This document shows positions 34,591-47,900 of a stretch of DNA of 64,000 bases, piece after piece. The notes beneath the pieces were generated by a model. It saw only the letters and a program-made list of their open reading frames with translations, was not told the origin of the DNA and did not search any database. The stretch lies in assembly GCA_907165135.1 (NCBI GenBank), contig OU015567.1, positions 7,569,001-7,633,000 of the forward strand, read 5' to 3'. The translations under genes and the position numbers were made by a program. This DNA is from Oikopleura dioica. Taxonomy: Eukaryota; Chordata; Appendicularia; Copelata; Oikopleuridae. Within the stretch, counting starts at the first letter, position 1; the number at the start of each line of letters is the position of its first letter.

Positions 34591-35385
34591 GGCTGTTTCT
34601 GGGCTCGCAAAAGAAAAGAATAAAAACTAAGGGTCTGGAAACCACACCTCTATCTCTTCAAGAATGAAAATGAAGGCAACAAAATCATTCGACGCCGCTG
34701 ATCTAGAAAAGATTGAGCAGTCGGCTCATTCTTTTTTCTTTGATGCTCGTTACTTGAAGTTTGATAGAGTTGAGAAAATCTGATGTTTCAATAGTCTTAG
34801 TTTTTTCTTGAGCCCAATTCTTAAAACATAGACGCTGAAGGCTAAAATTTAATCGAAATCAATCTAAACGGACGAAATTAAAATTTGGTCATGTTTAAAA
34901 CAAATGACTCATAGTCGAATTAAAATTCCTAGAACGACTATCTGATAAGAAGAAAAATGAAGCTTTGCCTGAAGCGATAAATGTCTATAAATTTTCCTAC
35001 AATCAAAGAGACCAGTGTCTCAAAAAAACCGGCAGTTTCTACAGCAAATACCGATAATGACTAAGGTGTAAATAAGACGAGTAAGTTAGTGTTGGTTTCT
35101 GGTGACATATGGTTGGTCTTCCAGGGTGTGCACGTAACTCGACAGGGGATCTTGTAACTCTCGAAAAAGGGCAAAAATCTTTCTCAGCAATACGTTATGG
35201 CCACGTCATGCTGTCCCCCTGAATGGCGCTATTTGATTGGCCCGTCTCCCACGGCGACGCAGCACATTCAAGCGATGAAAGTTTCCTTGCACCCTCTTGG
35301 ACTCACACGGAATCTGGCTATTGAAGCTACTGTGTCTCCCTCTTCTCTTTTTCCGGGTCCGTAGGTGCAAGAGAAACTAAACTAA
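34591..35385. promoter_or_regulatory. Divergent promoter region between PSMC5 and endoplasmin
   Basis: About 0.8 kb between oppositely transcribed genes. The part near endoplasmin is GC-richer and carries the UPR-type site and inverted CCAAT box listed separately. No clear TATA box at the expected distance was identified. Confidence 0.5.
35201..35208 (-). promoter_or_regulatory. UPR element (TGACGTGG)
   Basis: The plus strand reads CCACGTCA, i.e. TGACGTGG on the minus strand, the consensus bound by ATF6/XBP1 in animals. It lies 178 bp before the endoplasmin ATG, and an inverted CCAAT box (ATTGG, 35236-35240) lies 27 bp further on. GRP94 genes are classic unfolded-protein-response targets, so the placement is meaningful; function is inferred. 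Confidence 0.6.
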
Positions 35386-38300
35386 ATGAAGCTCTATTTG
35401 GCCTTGGCCACTCTGGCCCTCTTCGGCACTGTTACCGCCCAAGAGGAAGCTGTTGCTGACGACTCTGTCAACTTCCACGACGATGCCACCGACGATGACG
35501 TCGCTGCCAAAGAAGACGAAGCCATCACCCTTGATGGCTTCAGCGCTGAGGAGCAGGCCGCGCTCCGAGAGTCCTCCGAAACCATGGCCTTCCAGGAATG
35601 TGTTTAACAGCCGTTTTTAATGTAGGCAACTTTTCACTAGTTATTTTAAGCAAAAACAAATCAATTTTCAATAGGGTCATTGGTAAAAACAAAGAGATGG
35701 CAATCTAAAAATTTTGCATATTCTCTTTGTTGAATTCAGCTTTGTTAAACTCGCGAAAAGGCTGAAGTCTCCCGAATGATGAAGCTTATTATCAACTCGC
35801 TCTACAAGAACAAAGACATTTTCCTTCGAGAACTTATCTCCAACGCTTCCGATGCCCTTGACAAGATCCGACTTATGTCTCTCACTGATCACGATGCTCT
35901 CTCTGCCACTGACGAGCTCTCCATCAAGATCAAGGTCGAGAAGGACGCCAATGTTATCCACATCACTGATACTGGTATTGGTATGACCCAGGAGCACCTC
36001 AAGAAGAACCTCGGTACCATCGCTAAGTCTGGTACTTCTGAATTCTTCGAGAAGATGTCCAACTCCGGAAACGAAGACTCTGCTTCTGATCTTATCGGTC
36101 AGTTCGGTGTCGGCTTCTACTCCGCTTTCCTCGTTGCCGACAAGGTCGTCGTCACCTCTAAGCACAACGAAGATGACCAGTACGTCTGGGAATCCGACTC
36201 TCTTGAATTCTCCATCGCCAAGGATCCCCGAGGAAACACTCTTCCACGAGGTACCACTGTCTCGCTCTACTTGAAGGAAGAAGCTGGCGATTACCTTCAG
36301 CATCAGTCTGTCAAGGAACTCATCCAGAAATACTCTCAGTTCATCAACTTCCCAATCTACCTCTGGGGATCCAAGCAGGTCGAGGAAGAAGTCCCAGTCG
36401 AAGAAGAAGCCGATGAGGAAGTCAGCGCTGACGAAGATGAAGAAGGCAAGGTCGAGGAAGAATCCGACGAAGAAAAGCCAAAGACTCAGAAGGTTACCAA
36501 GACCGTCTACGACTGGGAACTCATCAACTCCACCAAACCCATCTGGCAGCGAAAGACCGCCGAGATCGATGAGGAGGAATACGAAAAATTCTACGCCGCT
36601 ATTGCCAAGGTAAGCGCGGTGATAAAAACGGCTAGGGATTAGATTTACCCTTTCAGGACAACACCAAGCCAATGACTTACACTCACTTCTCCGCCGAAGG
36701 TGAAGTCTCCTTTAAAGCCATCCTCTTTGTTCCCAAGCAAGCCGAACGAGACATGTTCAACGACTACGGCCAGAAGAAGGGCGATAACATCAAGGTTATT
36801 CACGTTTACGCTTTAGGATCAAAATGCCAAATCGATTGCCAGAGCCCATTTTCACGCCGAAGGAGAAGTTTCCTTCAAAGCGATGCTTTTCATTCCTGAA
36901 ATAAGCATTTATGAACACAACGCTCGAAAATACCAAGATAAAATCAAGGTTCCAGCTAGTTTGATTGTAAATTAGACCTTTGCGCCGGTATTAGCATAGA
37001 AAATTTTTATGGCATTGCAAATGGCACCTTAGTGTTTAATTTAATGTTAAATATTGACTCACGTTTGCTTCGTTAGATGTACGTCCGACGTGTCTTTATC
37101 ACCGATGACTTCACTGACATGATGCCAAAATACCTCCAGTTCATCCGAGGTGTTGTTGATTCCGATGATCTTCCATTGAACGTTTCTCGTGAAACCCTCC
37201 AGCAGCACAAGCTCCTCAAGGTCATCAAGAAGAAGCTTGTCCGAAAGGCTCTTGATATGATCAAGAAGATCGATGTCGATGAATACACCGAAACCTTCTG
37301 GAAGCAATACTCCACCAAGTATGAATAATTCATAATTTCATAACCTTATTCATTTTCCCAGCGTCAAACTCGGTGTCATCGAAGATAACTCCAACCGAAC
37401 CCGACTCGCCAAGCTCCTCCGATTCCGAACTTCTAAGGACGACGGTGCAGGATGGCACTCACTTGAAGAATATGTTGAGCGAATGAAGGAGAACCAGGAG
37501 AAAATCTTCTTCTGTGCCGGTACCTCTTTGAAGGATGTCCAGGTATAACTCTCAATTAAATTATCACTCGCTAAACCATTCATTCCAGAGCTCCATCTTC
37601 ACCGAGCGACTCATCAAGAAGGGTTACGAAATCATCTACCTCGTCGAGCCCGTCGATGAGTACACTATCCAAGCTCTTCCAGAATTCGACGGCAAGCGAT
37701 TCCAGAACGTGGCCAAGGAAGGTGTCGACATCGATGTCAACAAGAGCTTCCTCGAGCGAATGGAGAAGAAGTACGAGCCACTCCTTGACTGGCTCAAGTC
37801 AAAGGCCCTCTTCAACAAGATCGAGAAGGTGATACTCAACAATTTGTAAACATAGATAACAAGGTTGCTTTAGGCTATTATCTCCCCCTCTCTCGAATCT
37901 TCGCCAGCTGCCCTCGTCGCTTCCCAGTACGGCTGGTCCGGAAACATGGAGCGAATCATGAAGGCTCAGGCTTACCAGACTGGCAACGACGCTTCCTCCG
38001 AGTTCTACGCCAACCAGAAGAAAATCTTCGCCATCAACCCCCGACATCCTCTTTCCAACGTAATATTCATTCAATCTTTTTGTGTTCTAACTTTCAATAT
38101 TTAGACTCTTCTCGAGCGAGTTGAAGCTGATGATCAAGACGCCGCGGCAGAGGAGATCGCCAAGCTTCTCTTCGACCAGGCCGCTCTCCGATCTGGCTAC
38201 ACTCTCAAGGACCCAACTGACTTCGCTGACCGAATCATGAACATCATGTACGCCAACTTGGACATCGACCCTGAGACTCCAGTAAGTTTATTTCGAGATA

Positions 38301-38474
38301 ATCATGAAATATGATGAAAATTGACCCAGCAACTTTTTTAAAAAATAATTTCAGGTCGAGGAAGAACCCACCGCTGGCGACTGGGATGATGAAGAAGACG
38401 AAGAGGAACTCGAGGCCGAGGAAGAGGTCGATGCCTCGTACGAAGCTGATGAGGAGGTCCATGAAGAGCTCTAA
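35386..38474 (+). CDS. HSP90B1: Endoplasmin (GRP94, ER Hsp90)
   Basis: Nine exons (35386-35595, 35761-36609, 36657-36794, 37077-37318, 37362-37542, 37589-37828, 37874-38059, 38105-38281, 38355-38474) encode 780 residues. A signal peptide ([19 protein letters not shown]) is followed by the GHKL ATPase domain ([47 protein letters not shown]), a charged linker, the middle domain ([25 protein letters not shown]), the C-terminal dimer domain ([14 protein letters not shown]) and an acidic tail ending HEEL, a KDEL-type retention signal. Intron 1 must be GA-AG (35596-35760) to join AFQ to AEVSRMM. Exon 3 has a second, alternative version at 36817-36948. ATP-dependent chaperone of secreted and membrane proteins in the ER lumen. 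Confidence 0.97.
36817..36948 (+). CDS. HSP90B1: Alternative exon 3b of endoplasmin (tandem exon duplicate)
   Basis: A 44-codon open block with an acceptor (GCTTTAG) and a donor (AAG then GTTCCA), phase 0 on both sides, as for exon 3 (36657-36794, 46 codons). Both encode the same middle-domain strand: exon 3 has [17 protein letters not shown] and 3b has [17 protein letters not shown], then they diverge. Only 22 nt lie between the donor of exon 3 and the acceptor of 3b, too few to be spliced out, so the two should be mutually exclusive. A decayed duplicate is possible, but the open frame and kept splice sites argue against it. Confidence 0.7.
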
Positions 38475-38927
38475 ACAGCGAAATGTGCAATAATTCTCGT
38501 CTAGAACCTTAAACCTTACGTTATTAGAGACATTACTATCAGTTACAGCCTAACCATCCTATAGCTTCACAGTTCACCTTCCCATGCTTTATTTAATATT
38601 ATTTTCTTATGTTTAATTCTGCTACTTCCGAGGCTAGGGATGGTGCAAGACTTATTTGTTCCAAAGTGCAATCCTGAACACGACTAAAGCTACTACCTTT
38701 AGTGAAAACAATTTGTAAAACTTGATCTTCAAAATCTTTGTTATTTTTTCTTTATCTGACATTTACTTTACTTTATCGAATTGAGAATAAATAACAAAAA
38801 CGCCGAATGTCTTTGGATTGTTTTGAATTCTTGCAGGGATATGCAGGATGAAAGATTGTTAAAAACTCCGCGTATAATTTCTAAATGAGCTTAGATTGTG
38901 AGCTTTCCAAAAAAGGGAAATGTCTTG
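38475..38927. other. Short intergenic spacer, endoplasmin to midasin
   Basis: About 450 bp of AT-rich sequence with a 3' UTR-like composition. An ATG at 38885 opens an out-of-frame 61-codon frame that overlaps the midasin start and could act as an upstream ORF. Confidence 0.4.
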
Positions 38928-41900
38928 ATGGTGGTAACCGAAATCGAAGAAAAATGCGTCCGTGGGGGCGAAATCCAGCTCCCATGGAAGCGTTTAGAAA
39001 AAGTAGCAAAGGGAAATCCCCTGCTCTCGAAAATGGGATGGACAAAAGAAAACAGAAAGGAAATTCGTAAGGTTCTTCAAAAGCTGCCTTTGCCCAAACT
39101 TGTCCGCCTCTTTTCTTCTCAATGTAAGACAGTCCAAGAAAATTTAAATGAATTCATCTCTGTATTATCATCCTAATGCATATAACTCTAGGTGCCATTA
39201 CCTCGCTGCTGAAAGTTGATGCCTTCCAATTGGCAATAGAGTGTTTCCGCCAAGGCCTGCCTTACAACCTAGAAATCGAGTTCAGTCCCTCTCGAAATTT
39301 GAATCCGCCTTCCAGTAAGAAACAGAAGCTCTCCTCAAACGCTGACCTTGACTTTCTCTTTCTCCTTCGCGAGCTATATCTCCGCCACTCTCCCCTATGG
39401 GCGGAACTGCTCGATTCTTACTCTGGCGAGCTGAATGAATCGCTCATTCGCTGGATCTTTGGACTGCGCTGCGGAAAAATCACTTTGGACTATACTCAAC
39501 CCTTTTTTCACGCCGCAAAACGTGCACTCAATCCTTCCTCTGAAAGTTCCACATTTCTTCTGCCAGAGCCCGAAAGAAAGAATTTGACGAAAAAGACTCT
39601 TTTGGCTTCCGAATTTCAATCCGAAACCGGCTTCGTTTCTATCTGTGGTATCCCCATCCGTTCTGGCTCTTTTCATTCTCCTGAGCAGCCATTGAGCAAA
39701 TCGCCTTTGATAATCGAAAAGTTGCGAGAAGTTTCAATTGGAATCTACCACAAGTTACCCGTCTTGCTTGTAGGAGGAGTTGGAACTGGAAAGACACATT
39801 TGGTAAATACGATCGCGCAGCAGACACAAAAAGAGCTACTTTCTTATCAGCTGAGTCCGGAAACTGATGCCGCCTCGCTTATCGGCGGGTACATTCAAGC
39901 CAGCGACGGGCAGTTCAAGTGGCGCCCGGGCCCTCTCGCTCTCGCCGCCTCTGAAGGGAAATGGATACTTTTGGAAGACGTGGACCAGGCGGGTGGCGAC
40001 TGTTTCACGTTGATAGCCCAGCTGATTGAGCGCAACGTCCTCGCAGTTGCTGGCCACGGTCGGCCGATCGTGCCCCACGGCGAGTTCTGTCTCTTTTTGA
40101 CCCAACGCGCTAGCTCGCTAAACTCCTCTGGCCCGTGCAGTTCCTTGTACGTCAAGTGCCATCTCGTCTCTCTTCCAGAACACACGAAACAGTCCCTCGA
40201 GCAAATTGTCAAAGCACACTTTCCAGAACTGTTGCCCCAAATCCTCTCCCTTCCTGTTCAAATCCTCAATGCTGTCGAAGCTGCTTCAAATGGACAAATT
40301 CTAAACAGGCGACTTGGAGTCCGCGATTGTCTTTCCTTCGCCAGGCGACTGTCAAAAGCTCGTTCTAGTGCTGCTTCTGGTAGCACTCAAGTTGCTCACG
40401 CGCTACTCGACGCGATCGACATTTTCGCCGCACATCTTCATAAAAGAGAAGAAAAAACGCTTTTCTATCGGCGAATTTCGGATGTTCTTTCGGCGAACAA
40501 AGAAACCCTTCGCGCTCTTCAAAATGATACCCTTTCGCATGATCCGGTGGAATTTCTGCTTGATAAATATAGACCAGAATTAGCGGAAGAAAATGGATTA
40601 ATCGCTGGAAGGGCGAAAATAGGTGAGAAACAGTGGGATATTTACGAATGAAAATGAATAAAAAATATTAAGGCGTGAGCGGAGAACTTGACCAGAAACA
40701 ACTAAAGCGCTCTGGGATGGTTCCAACGATGATCCACTCTCGGATTATCGAGCAAGCAGTCTTGGCAATCAACAATCGAGAGCCAGTTCTTCTGGTCGGC
40801 GAAACAGGAACCGGCAAAACAAGTTGCATACAGTACATCGCTGCGCGAACAGGCAACAATCTCCGAGTAGTGAACATGTCTCGTCAATCGCAAGCTTCGG
40901 ACCTTATCGGCTCTTTCCGCCCAGTAGACGCTTCCGCAATCATGCGACCCGTATTCGCTCGTTTCCATCAACTGATGAGTAACACCTATCCACAGAACGA
41001 AGCTGTTCTTTCTCAACTGGGCGTCGCCTTCAAAAGAAACCAGTTCGAAGACGTGCTTCTTCCAATGATGAAACATGTTTCTACCAAAGCCGCTGGGGAA
41101 GATACTCAACTGAGCGCGGCGGCGAGAAGCGACTGGAGCAAATTCGCAGCATTGTTAGAAGATGCCGATGTGCGGATACGAAACAAGCAAATTTCCTTCG
41201 CTTTTGTCGAGGGCGAACTCGTTCAAGCCGTCAGAAACGGCGACTGGCTTCTTTTCGATGAAATCAATCTCGCCCCAGCCGAGCTGCTCGAGTCAATCTC
41301 TGGACTGCTTGATTCAGGCTCTCTTTCAATTGCGGATATTTCTGAGCCCGTGATAACTCATCCAAACTTCCGAATCTTTGGGTCAATGAATCCAGCTAAC
41401 GATTACGCAAAAAAAGACCTGCCGGACTCACTGCGAAACCGATTCACTGAACTGTACGTTCCAGAAGCAAACAGCGAGCAGGACATCTCCCAAATCGTCG
41501 TTCACTATCTCCCTGGTCTACGCGACAAAGCAGCCATTCGAAACAACCTCGTTAAGTTCTATTTAAAAATACGCAACGAAAAGAGCATCCGGGACATGAG
41601 CGGCAAGGCAACAACGTTTTCTCTACGAACCCTTTCCCGCTGCTTGCAATGCGCGAGGGACGCTTTCGGAGCAACTCCAAGTGGCATTTTTCAAGCGTTA
41701 CAGTTGGCCTTCGTCTCGGGCCTGGACGACTCCTCCACGAAGCTGGTAGAAGCAATGATTGAAAAATACAAATTCAAAAGTTCAAAATCGAGATTAGTTC
41801 AACCGGACCCAGGCGTACCTCACGTCACAATCAAAAACTATCACATCTACCGAGGGGACGAAGCAGAGCTTTTCGTGGATAAGAAATTCATCATTACAGA

Positions 41901-44900
41901 GACTGTCGATCAAAATTTGAGAAACTTGAGTCGCGCCATTTCAGCGCGCAATTATCCAATTCTGATTCAAGGTGAAACCTCAACAGGCAAAACCTCGCTG
42001 ATCAGCTACTTGGCAAAAGCTTCCGGCAACAAACTGATTCGAATTAATAATCATGAACACACTGACTTACAGGAATATGTTGGCTCTTACTTACCTAAGT
42101 CCGACGGTTCACTCGTCTTCTCTCACGGGGCTCTAGTCAAAGCGATGCGAAATGGGTGGTGGCTCTTGCTCGATGAGCTCAACCTGGCGCCGGCAGATGT
42201 TCTCGAAGCTCTGAACCGAGTTCTGGATGACAACCGCGAGCTCTTCATTCCCGAAACAGGAGAAGTAATCAAAGCACATCCTCGCTTCCAACTCTTCGGA
42301 GCCCAGAATCCAGCGGGCGTCTATGGTGGAAGAAAACAACTTTCGCGCGCATTCACAAACAGATTCGTTCAAATGGAATTCTCTGAACTGCCCAACAACG
42401 AACTCGAAGTCATCGTCGCCGAAAAGTGCGACCTTCCGCTCTCAAAGTCCAAATTACTGGTCGAAGCTGTTTCTGAGCTTCGAAAGTTGAGAAGAGATTC
42501 TGATGTTTTTGGCGGCAAGAATTCGTATGCAACGTTGCGAGATCTCTTCCGATGGGCGGACAGGTACTCGAAAGAGAAAGAAATGGAATATAACGACTGG
42601 GATCTGCACTTGGCTCTTGACGGTTACTTTCTCCTCGGAGGACGTTGCAGAAGCAAAATTGAATCAGAAAAAGTAAAGGAGGTTTTGGAACGCGTCTTCC
42701 GCCGAAAATTAGGAACGGACGATGAAATTTTCTCACAAAATCGACTTGAAGGGGATGGAATCATCGAACGAACGAGACAAAACGCGGCCCAAGAAAAAGT
42801 TCTAAAACGATTTTACTGGGGCGAGAAGTCGCGACGGATGGCTATTTTGCTTGAGAGATGTCTCAAATTCAATGAGCCTATTCTGCTCGTCGGGCCAACC
42901 GGTTGTGGAAAAACAACGATTGTCCAGTTGCTCTCACCACAAGGGTTAAGCATTATGAACTGTCACCAGCAAACTGAAGCTAGCGATTTTCTTGGCGGGT
43001 TGAGACCCGTTCGTGAAAAAGATTTCACCGACACAGCCTCGAAAGCGCTTTTCAAGTGGAGCGATGGACCGCTCGTTGAATCGATGAAAAATGGAAGCGT
43101 TCTCCTCGTTGACGAGATTTCACTGGCGGACGACTCAGTTCTCGAACGATTGAACTCAGTATTGGAGAGAGAAAGGACTCTCGTTTTGGCAGAAAAAGGG
43201 ATTGTCGACGTTGCCGACAAGGATTCTGCCTTGGATGTCTTAACAGCAAGTGCGGGTTTCCAGTTCGTTGGGACGATGAATCCAGGCGGTGATTATGGAA
43301 AGAAAGAACTTTCGCCCGCGTTGAGAAATCGAATGACAGAGATCTGGTGCGAACCACCGGATACGGAAGAAGAGTTTGCTCGAATCATCCAAAACGCGCT
43401 AAAAAGAAAAGCAACGGCGAAGAAGATCTCAGCCGCGATTTGGGAATTTGTCCAAATTCTCAAACAAGATTCGACGGTCGGACAACAAGTGGTCTTCTCT
43501 GTTCGAGATGCGTTGGCCTACGCGGAGTTTATCAATGCGATGGTGGAACGGGTCGATAACGAGCGGCATTCTTTTGGAGAAATCTTCTTCGACGCTTGCA
43601 GAGCTGTGCACTTGGACTCGATCGGATGTTCCGGCTTCGATCTTGCTGTTGATCAAGTCGAAAGTGTGAAAATGAGGCTGGAAAGAAAACTTTCCGAAAT
43701 CATAGGGAAGTATTTTGAAGACGGAACTTCAAGCGAATCAGTTTTAGTTTTCAACGAGCCGCAATGTCTTCGCGGCTTGATTCCAGTGGCGCCGGGCCCA
43801 ATTGAACCCAAACATCCCAATTTCATTCGAACTTCGTCCGTTGCTGCGTCGACAACCAGAATCGGCCGCGCTCTTCTCCTTCCTCGCCCGATTCTCCTTG
43901 AAGGATCGCCAGGCGTCGGAAAAACATCAATTGTTGCGAGTTTAGCTTCAATGTGCGGCTATCAAGTGACCCGTATTAATTTGTCGGAGCAAACGGATGT
44001 ATCCGACCTTTTTGGCGCTGATTTGCCGGTCGAAGGTGGTCAGGGAGGTCAGTTTGAATGGAAAGATGGGCCGCTGCTGATTGCTCTCAAGTACGGACAC
44101 TGGGTGATCTTGGACGAGTTGAATCTCGCTTCTCAACCGGTCTTGGAGGGTCTGAACTCGGTTTTTGATCATCGAGGGGAACTATTTGTGCCTGAACTCA
44201 ACAAAACTTTCCAAATATCTGGTAAAGGTTGTCGCTTCTTCGCCTGTCAAAATCCCCGAGTACAAGGCGGAGGACGAAAAGGACTACCAAAATCATTTGT
44301 GAATCGCTTCACAAGAGTTTACTGCAACGAGCTCACTTGGCTGGACTTAGTAAACATCGTCTATGCCACTGGTCCAGATGTTTGCCCTGCTGGTATGAAG
44401 CTCGACCATTTCGACAAAGAATTTCTCGACAAATTCCGTGAAGAAATTGAAGCTGTTGAGTTATCTCGCACACTCGCTTTGAATCCGGTTCAAAATGCTC
44501 CAACTTACCGAGATGCAAAAGCCACGAGAGCAATGCTTATCGCCATCGTCCACGCTAATAACGAAGCTTGCAAGTATTTGGAATACACTTCGCTCCGTGC
44601 AGAGCTCAATCTCCGAGACATAAGAAGATTCGTCGAATTACTCGGCTCTGGAATAAGTTTGGAAAGAGCGTTTAATCTCATTTACATTTCGAGGCTTAGA
44701 AATAAAGCAGACGCAAAAATGTTAGAAGATATCTTTGAAAAATGGCTGTCTTTACCTGAACTTGAGAGTCAAGATCGTCTCTCCCCATCTACCGTTACTA
44801 AAGACATAAAAGAATATGAAGAAACGAGCGCAGATTCTGTCCGATTCGGAGTCTCGGAAAATCATGTTCGATACGCGCGCCGTCAAGTTACGTCTCTTCC

Positions 44901-47900
44901 ACCGCCGGTGCTGAATTTAACCGAACGAAAAGTGCTGGAAGACATTTTACTGGCGACTCAACATGGGTGGATGGTCCAGCTCGTCGGAGAAGCTGGAAGC
45001 GGAAAAAGTACCTTGGTCCAACTAGCAGCCGATCTAACTCGTCAGCGACTGCGACTAATGTCTCTTTCACCGGCGACGGATGTGACTGATTTACTTGGCG
45101 CTTTTGAACAATATAATTTCGAAGAAACATACGAAAGTGCATTTGATATCTTCCGCGGAAAAGTCCGAGACTTGCTCAACATCAACGAAAATTCGAATTC
45201 AATTCATGAAGAGTCAATCCTCGAATTGATGAAGCTCCTTGATGAAAAAACGGAAAACGCAGCAAATGTTCTTTCAAGAATCGAGTCAATACTGAAACGC
45301 AGCATTTCCAAAAACGAGCAACTTCGAACATCAATCGAAAGATTAAGAAGTCTACTGAAAGATCAGCGCCATTCCGATCGAGGTAGTTTCCGATGGGTGG
45401 ACTCTGACCTTGTCAAAGCGGTCGAACAAGGCGACTGGCTGGTGCTTGACAACGCGAACCAGGCTTCAGACGCGCTGCTGGACAGACTGAACTCCCTTCT
45501 AGAACCCGACGGTACTTTATCGATCATCGAGCGAGGAAACGTCAATGGCAAAATCGTGACTATCCGTCCTCATCCCGAGTTCCGACTCTTCATACTTGTC
45601 GACCCATTTTACGGCGAACTCTCTCGTCCGCTACGAAACCGGGGTGTCGAAATTTTCATGCACGAGCGCCAACCTTTCGAGCACCTTTCTATCGGAGCCA
45701 CTCACTGCCGAGATCAAGAAATTGCCAAGTCACTTTATCAATCACTTTCAAGTGATAGTCGAACTCACAAAAAATTCGCCGGCATCTTTTTCAGCGGTTG
45801 TCGTCGCTATTCCATCGAGCGCGCTTGCGCAAGCTCAGAAAAAAATGCCTTCAACTCAGCTCTTCAACATTGCCTTCTTCTTCTCAAACGCTCGAGCGAA
45901 ACTTCCAGTGTCGAAGCTGTTTCAGTAAATCTTCCGATTGTTGCTCCCGCGGCGCCTGCTTCCCTACTCGAATCGATTCCTTCGCTCTTCAAAGCTCTAG
46001 AATGGCACATTGTCACGGAGATCGCACCACAATTCGAGCAGCAACTTGAAATTCCTCGATACAAGGAGCGCTTCAGTTTTAAACAAATCGTCTCTCGTGA
46101 GCTAATGCAACTGATGAGGAAGGAAGAGATCTTCAGCGCGTTTATTGGGTCCAGCGAGTTCTCGAACCGGGAAGAGAAAAGAGCAGAAATACTGGAAAAA
46201 GCGAGTAGTTGGACATTCTGCAGTGATCTTCAAGGTTTTATAACTACCCGTTTCGCGGACTGGATGAACAACGACCCCGTGGAAATCGACAGAAAACATA
46301 ATTTCAAGAGCGGAACTTTACTGGGAGCACTGCGGGAACGAGGCGACAAAGCACGAATAGGATTGATGAGTCCAGTAATCGGAACTGTTCTTGGACTGTT
46401 TACCAAGCAGTTTCTCTTTGAGAATGAGACGAAACTGATAACTCTCTACTACTTTATTTATTTAATTCGAAGAGTAACACCTGAGGATCTTTCGCTTGCG
46501 CCTTTCTTCGCAAGATGGCTCCTCCAACTTTTAGAACAGTATGATGCAGAGTTGGACAGCGAAGAATTCAAGCTTATTCGAACAGAGATTGTCACGTTGA
46601 AAGCCTTTATTTCCAGCGACCGTTTCATAACAAGCGATGTTTTGGAGTCTCCCACTTTGAATTCGGTCTCTCCTTTCAAAAGCCAACTAGAATTCGACGA
46701 ATTAGTCAAGTTATCCAGCATCGTTGAAGCTCTCAACGACGAACCAAGTAAATTTGTCGCATCAAGAAGCCTGATACAACTTTTATCCATTCTCGAACAT
46801 GGGATTCCTGGAGAAATGATCAGCGACATCGGGAAAATTGCCATCGAAGAGCCCGAAAATGTCGATAATTGTTCTATTCATCCCTTTTTGTTTTATCTTC
46901 ACGTTTTTCATTTGGAGAAAAAATTAATCGCAAGGATTCGAATGCGCGAATACCCGGCCAACTTCTCGCCAACCTTGCTTACATTTCACAGTCGATCGAG
47001 TCTTCCTACATCCCTTCGGATGTGTCTATCATGGCCTACATTTGTTCAAATCCGGAGATGTTGAACTACCAGGCAAAAGGCCAGCTGGGATTCAAATGTT
47101 TCGCAGACAGTATTTTCGGTAACGAAGTTGAATGGAAGTCAAACCGATTTGGGCTGCTGACTCTCGTTCCTATCGGCCATTACGAACAATTCAGGGAACG
47201 ATTCAAGCTCACTTCCGCCCGTGCTTGGCGAAACATGACATTCGCTGAGCCAAAATCATCTAGCGAATTAACTGGTGAGCTGAACTCGATTTTGAATGCG
47301 CTTGCGCCTCTACGAGCAATGCCCACGATTGATCCAGTCATAGAAGCTAATTTCAAACACTCGTCAAGTCAAGCAATGGCTGCCTATCTCGAAGATCTGA
47401 AGCAGGCGCTCACATTCATCAAACACAATACTGGTCTTGTCTTCGAAAGCAGAACACTCCAAATTCAGAAACAGAGCGACGATCTGAACGAAAACCAACT
47501 TAAAGTACTCGCGTCCAAAGTGGGTATCAGAGCTGCCCACGATGAGTATCTCCAACTGCGGCAAGTGGTTGTCGACTTCATCGACCACACTGTGATTCCA
47601 ACTATGGAGGATAATTCAGGCAACAGCGTCAATGAAAATTTAATCTTGTCTTGTTCCGGCTTCTTGAGCATTTTGCATCGATTTGTTTGGTATCCAGACA
47701 TTGTTGTTCCCATTTCGAATCTAGTCACCAGCTTGGTTTATGTAGCAAAGCAAATCATCGCGAAACAGCTTGCAACTGTATCCTCGTCTGAGGAAAAAGA
47801 GGATCATGTTTCTTCGATAGAACCTTCTCTTGAAGCGTCTCTTGTACGATTTGACGAAGCAGAAGTGTTCGAACAGCAGAATTTGTGTTCAGCAATAAAC

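Noticed and set aside
35677-36672. Long minus-strand open frame (331 codons) opposite endoplasmin
   Set aside because: It is the antisense shadow of the conserved chaperone exon and has no domain or splice support of its own.
39395-40212. Several minus-strand frames inside midasin exons
   Set aside because: Shadow frames of a conserved AAA+ coding sequence, without recognisable motifs.
46861-47064. Apparent frameshift in midasin near 46.9 kb
   Set aside because: A 74-nt GT-AG intron (46861-46934) restores the frame and the expected protein, so no mutation is needed.
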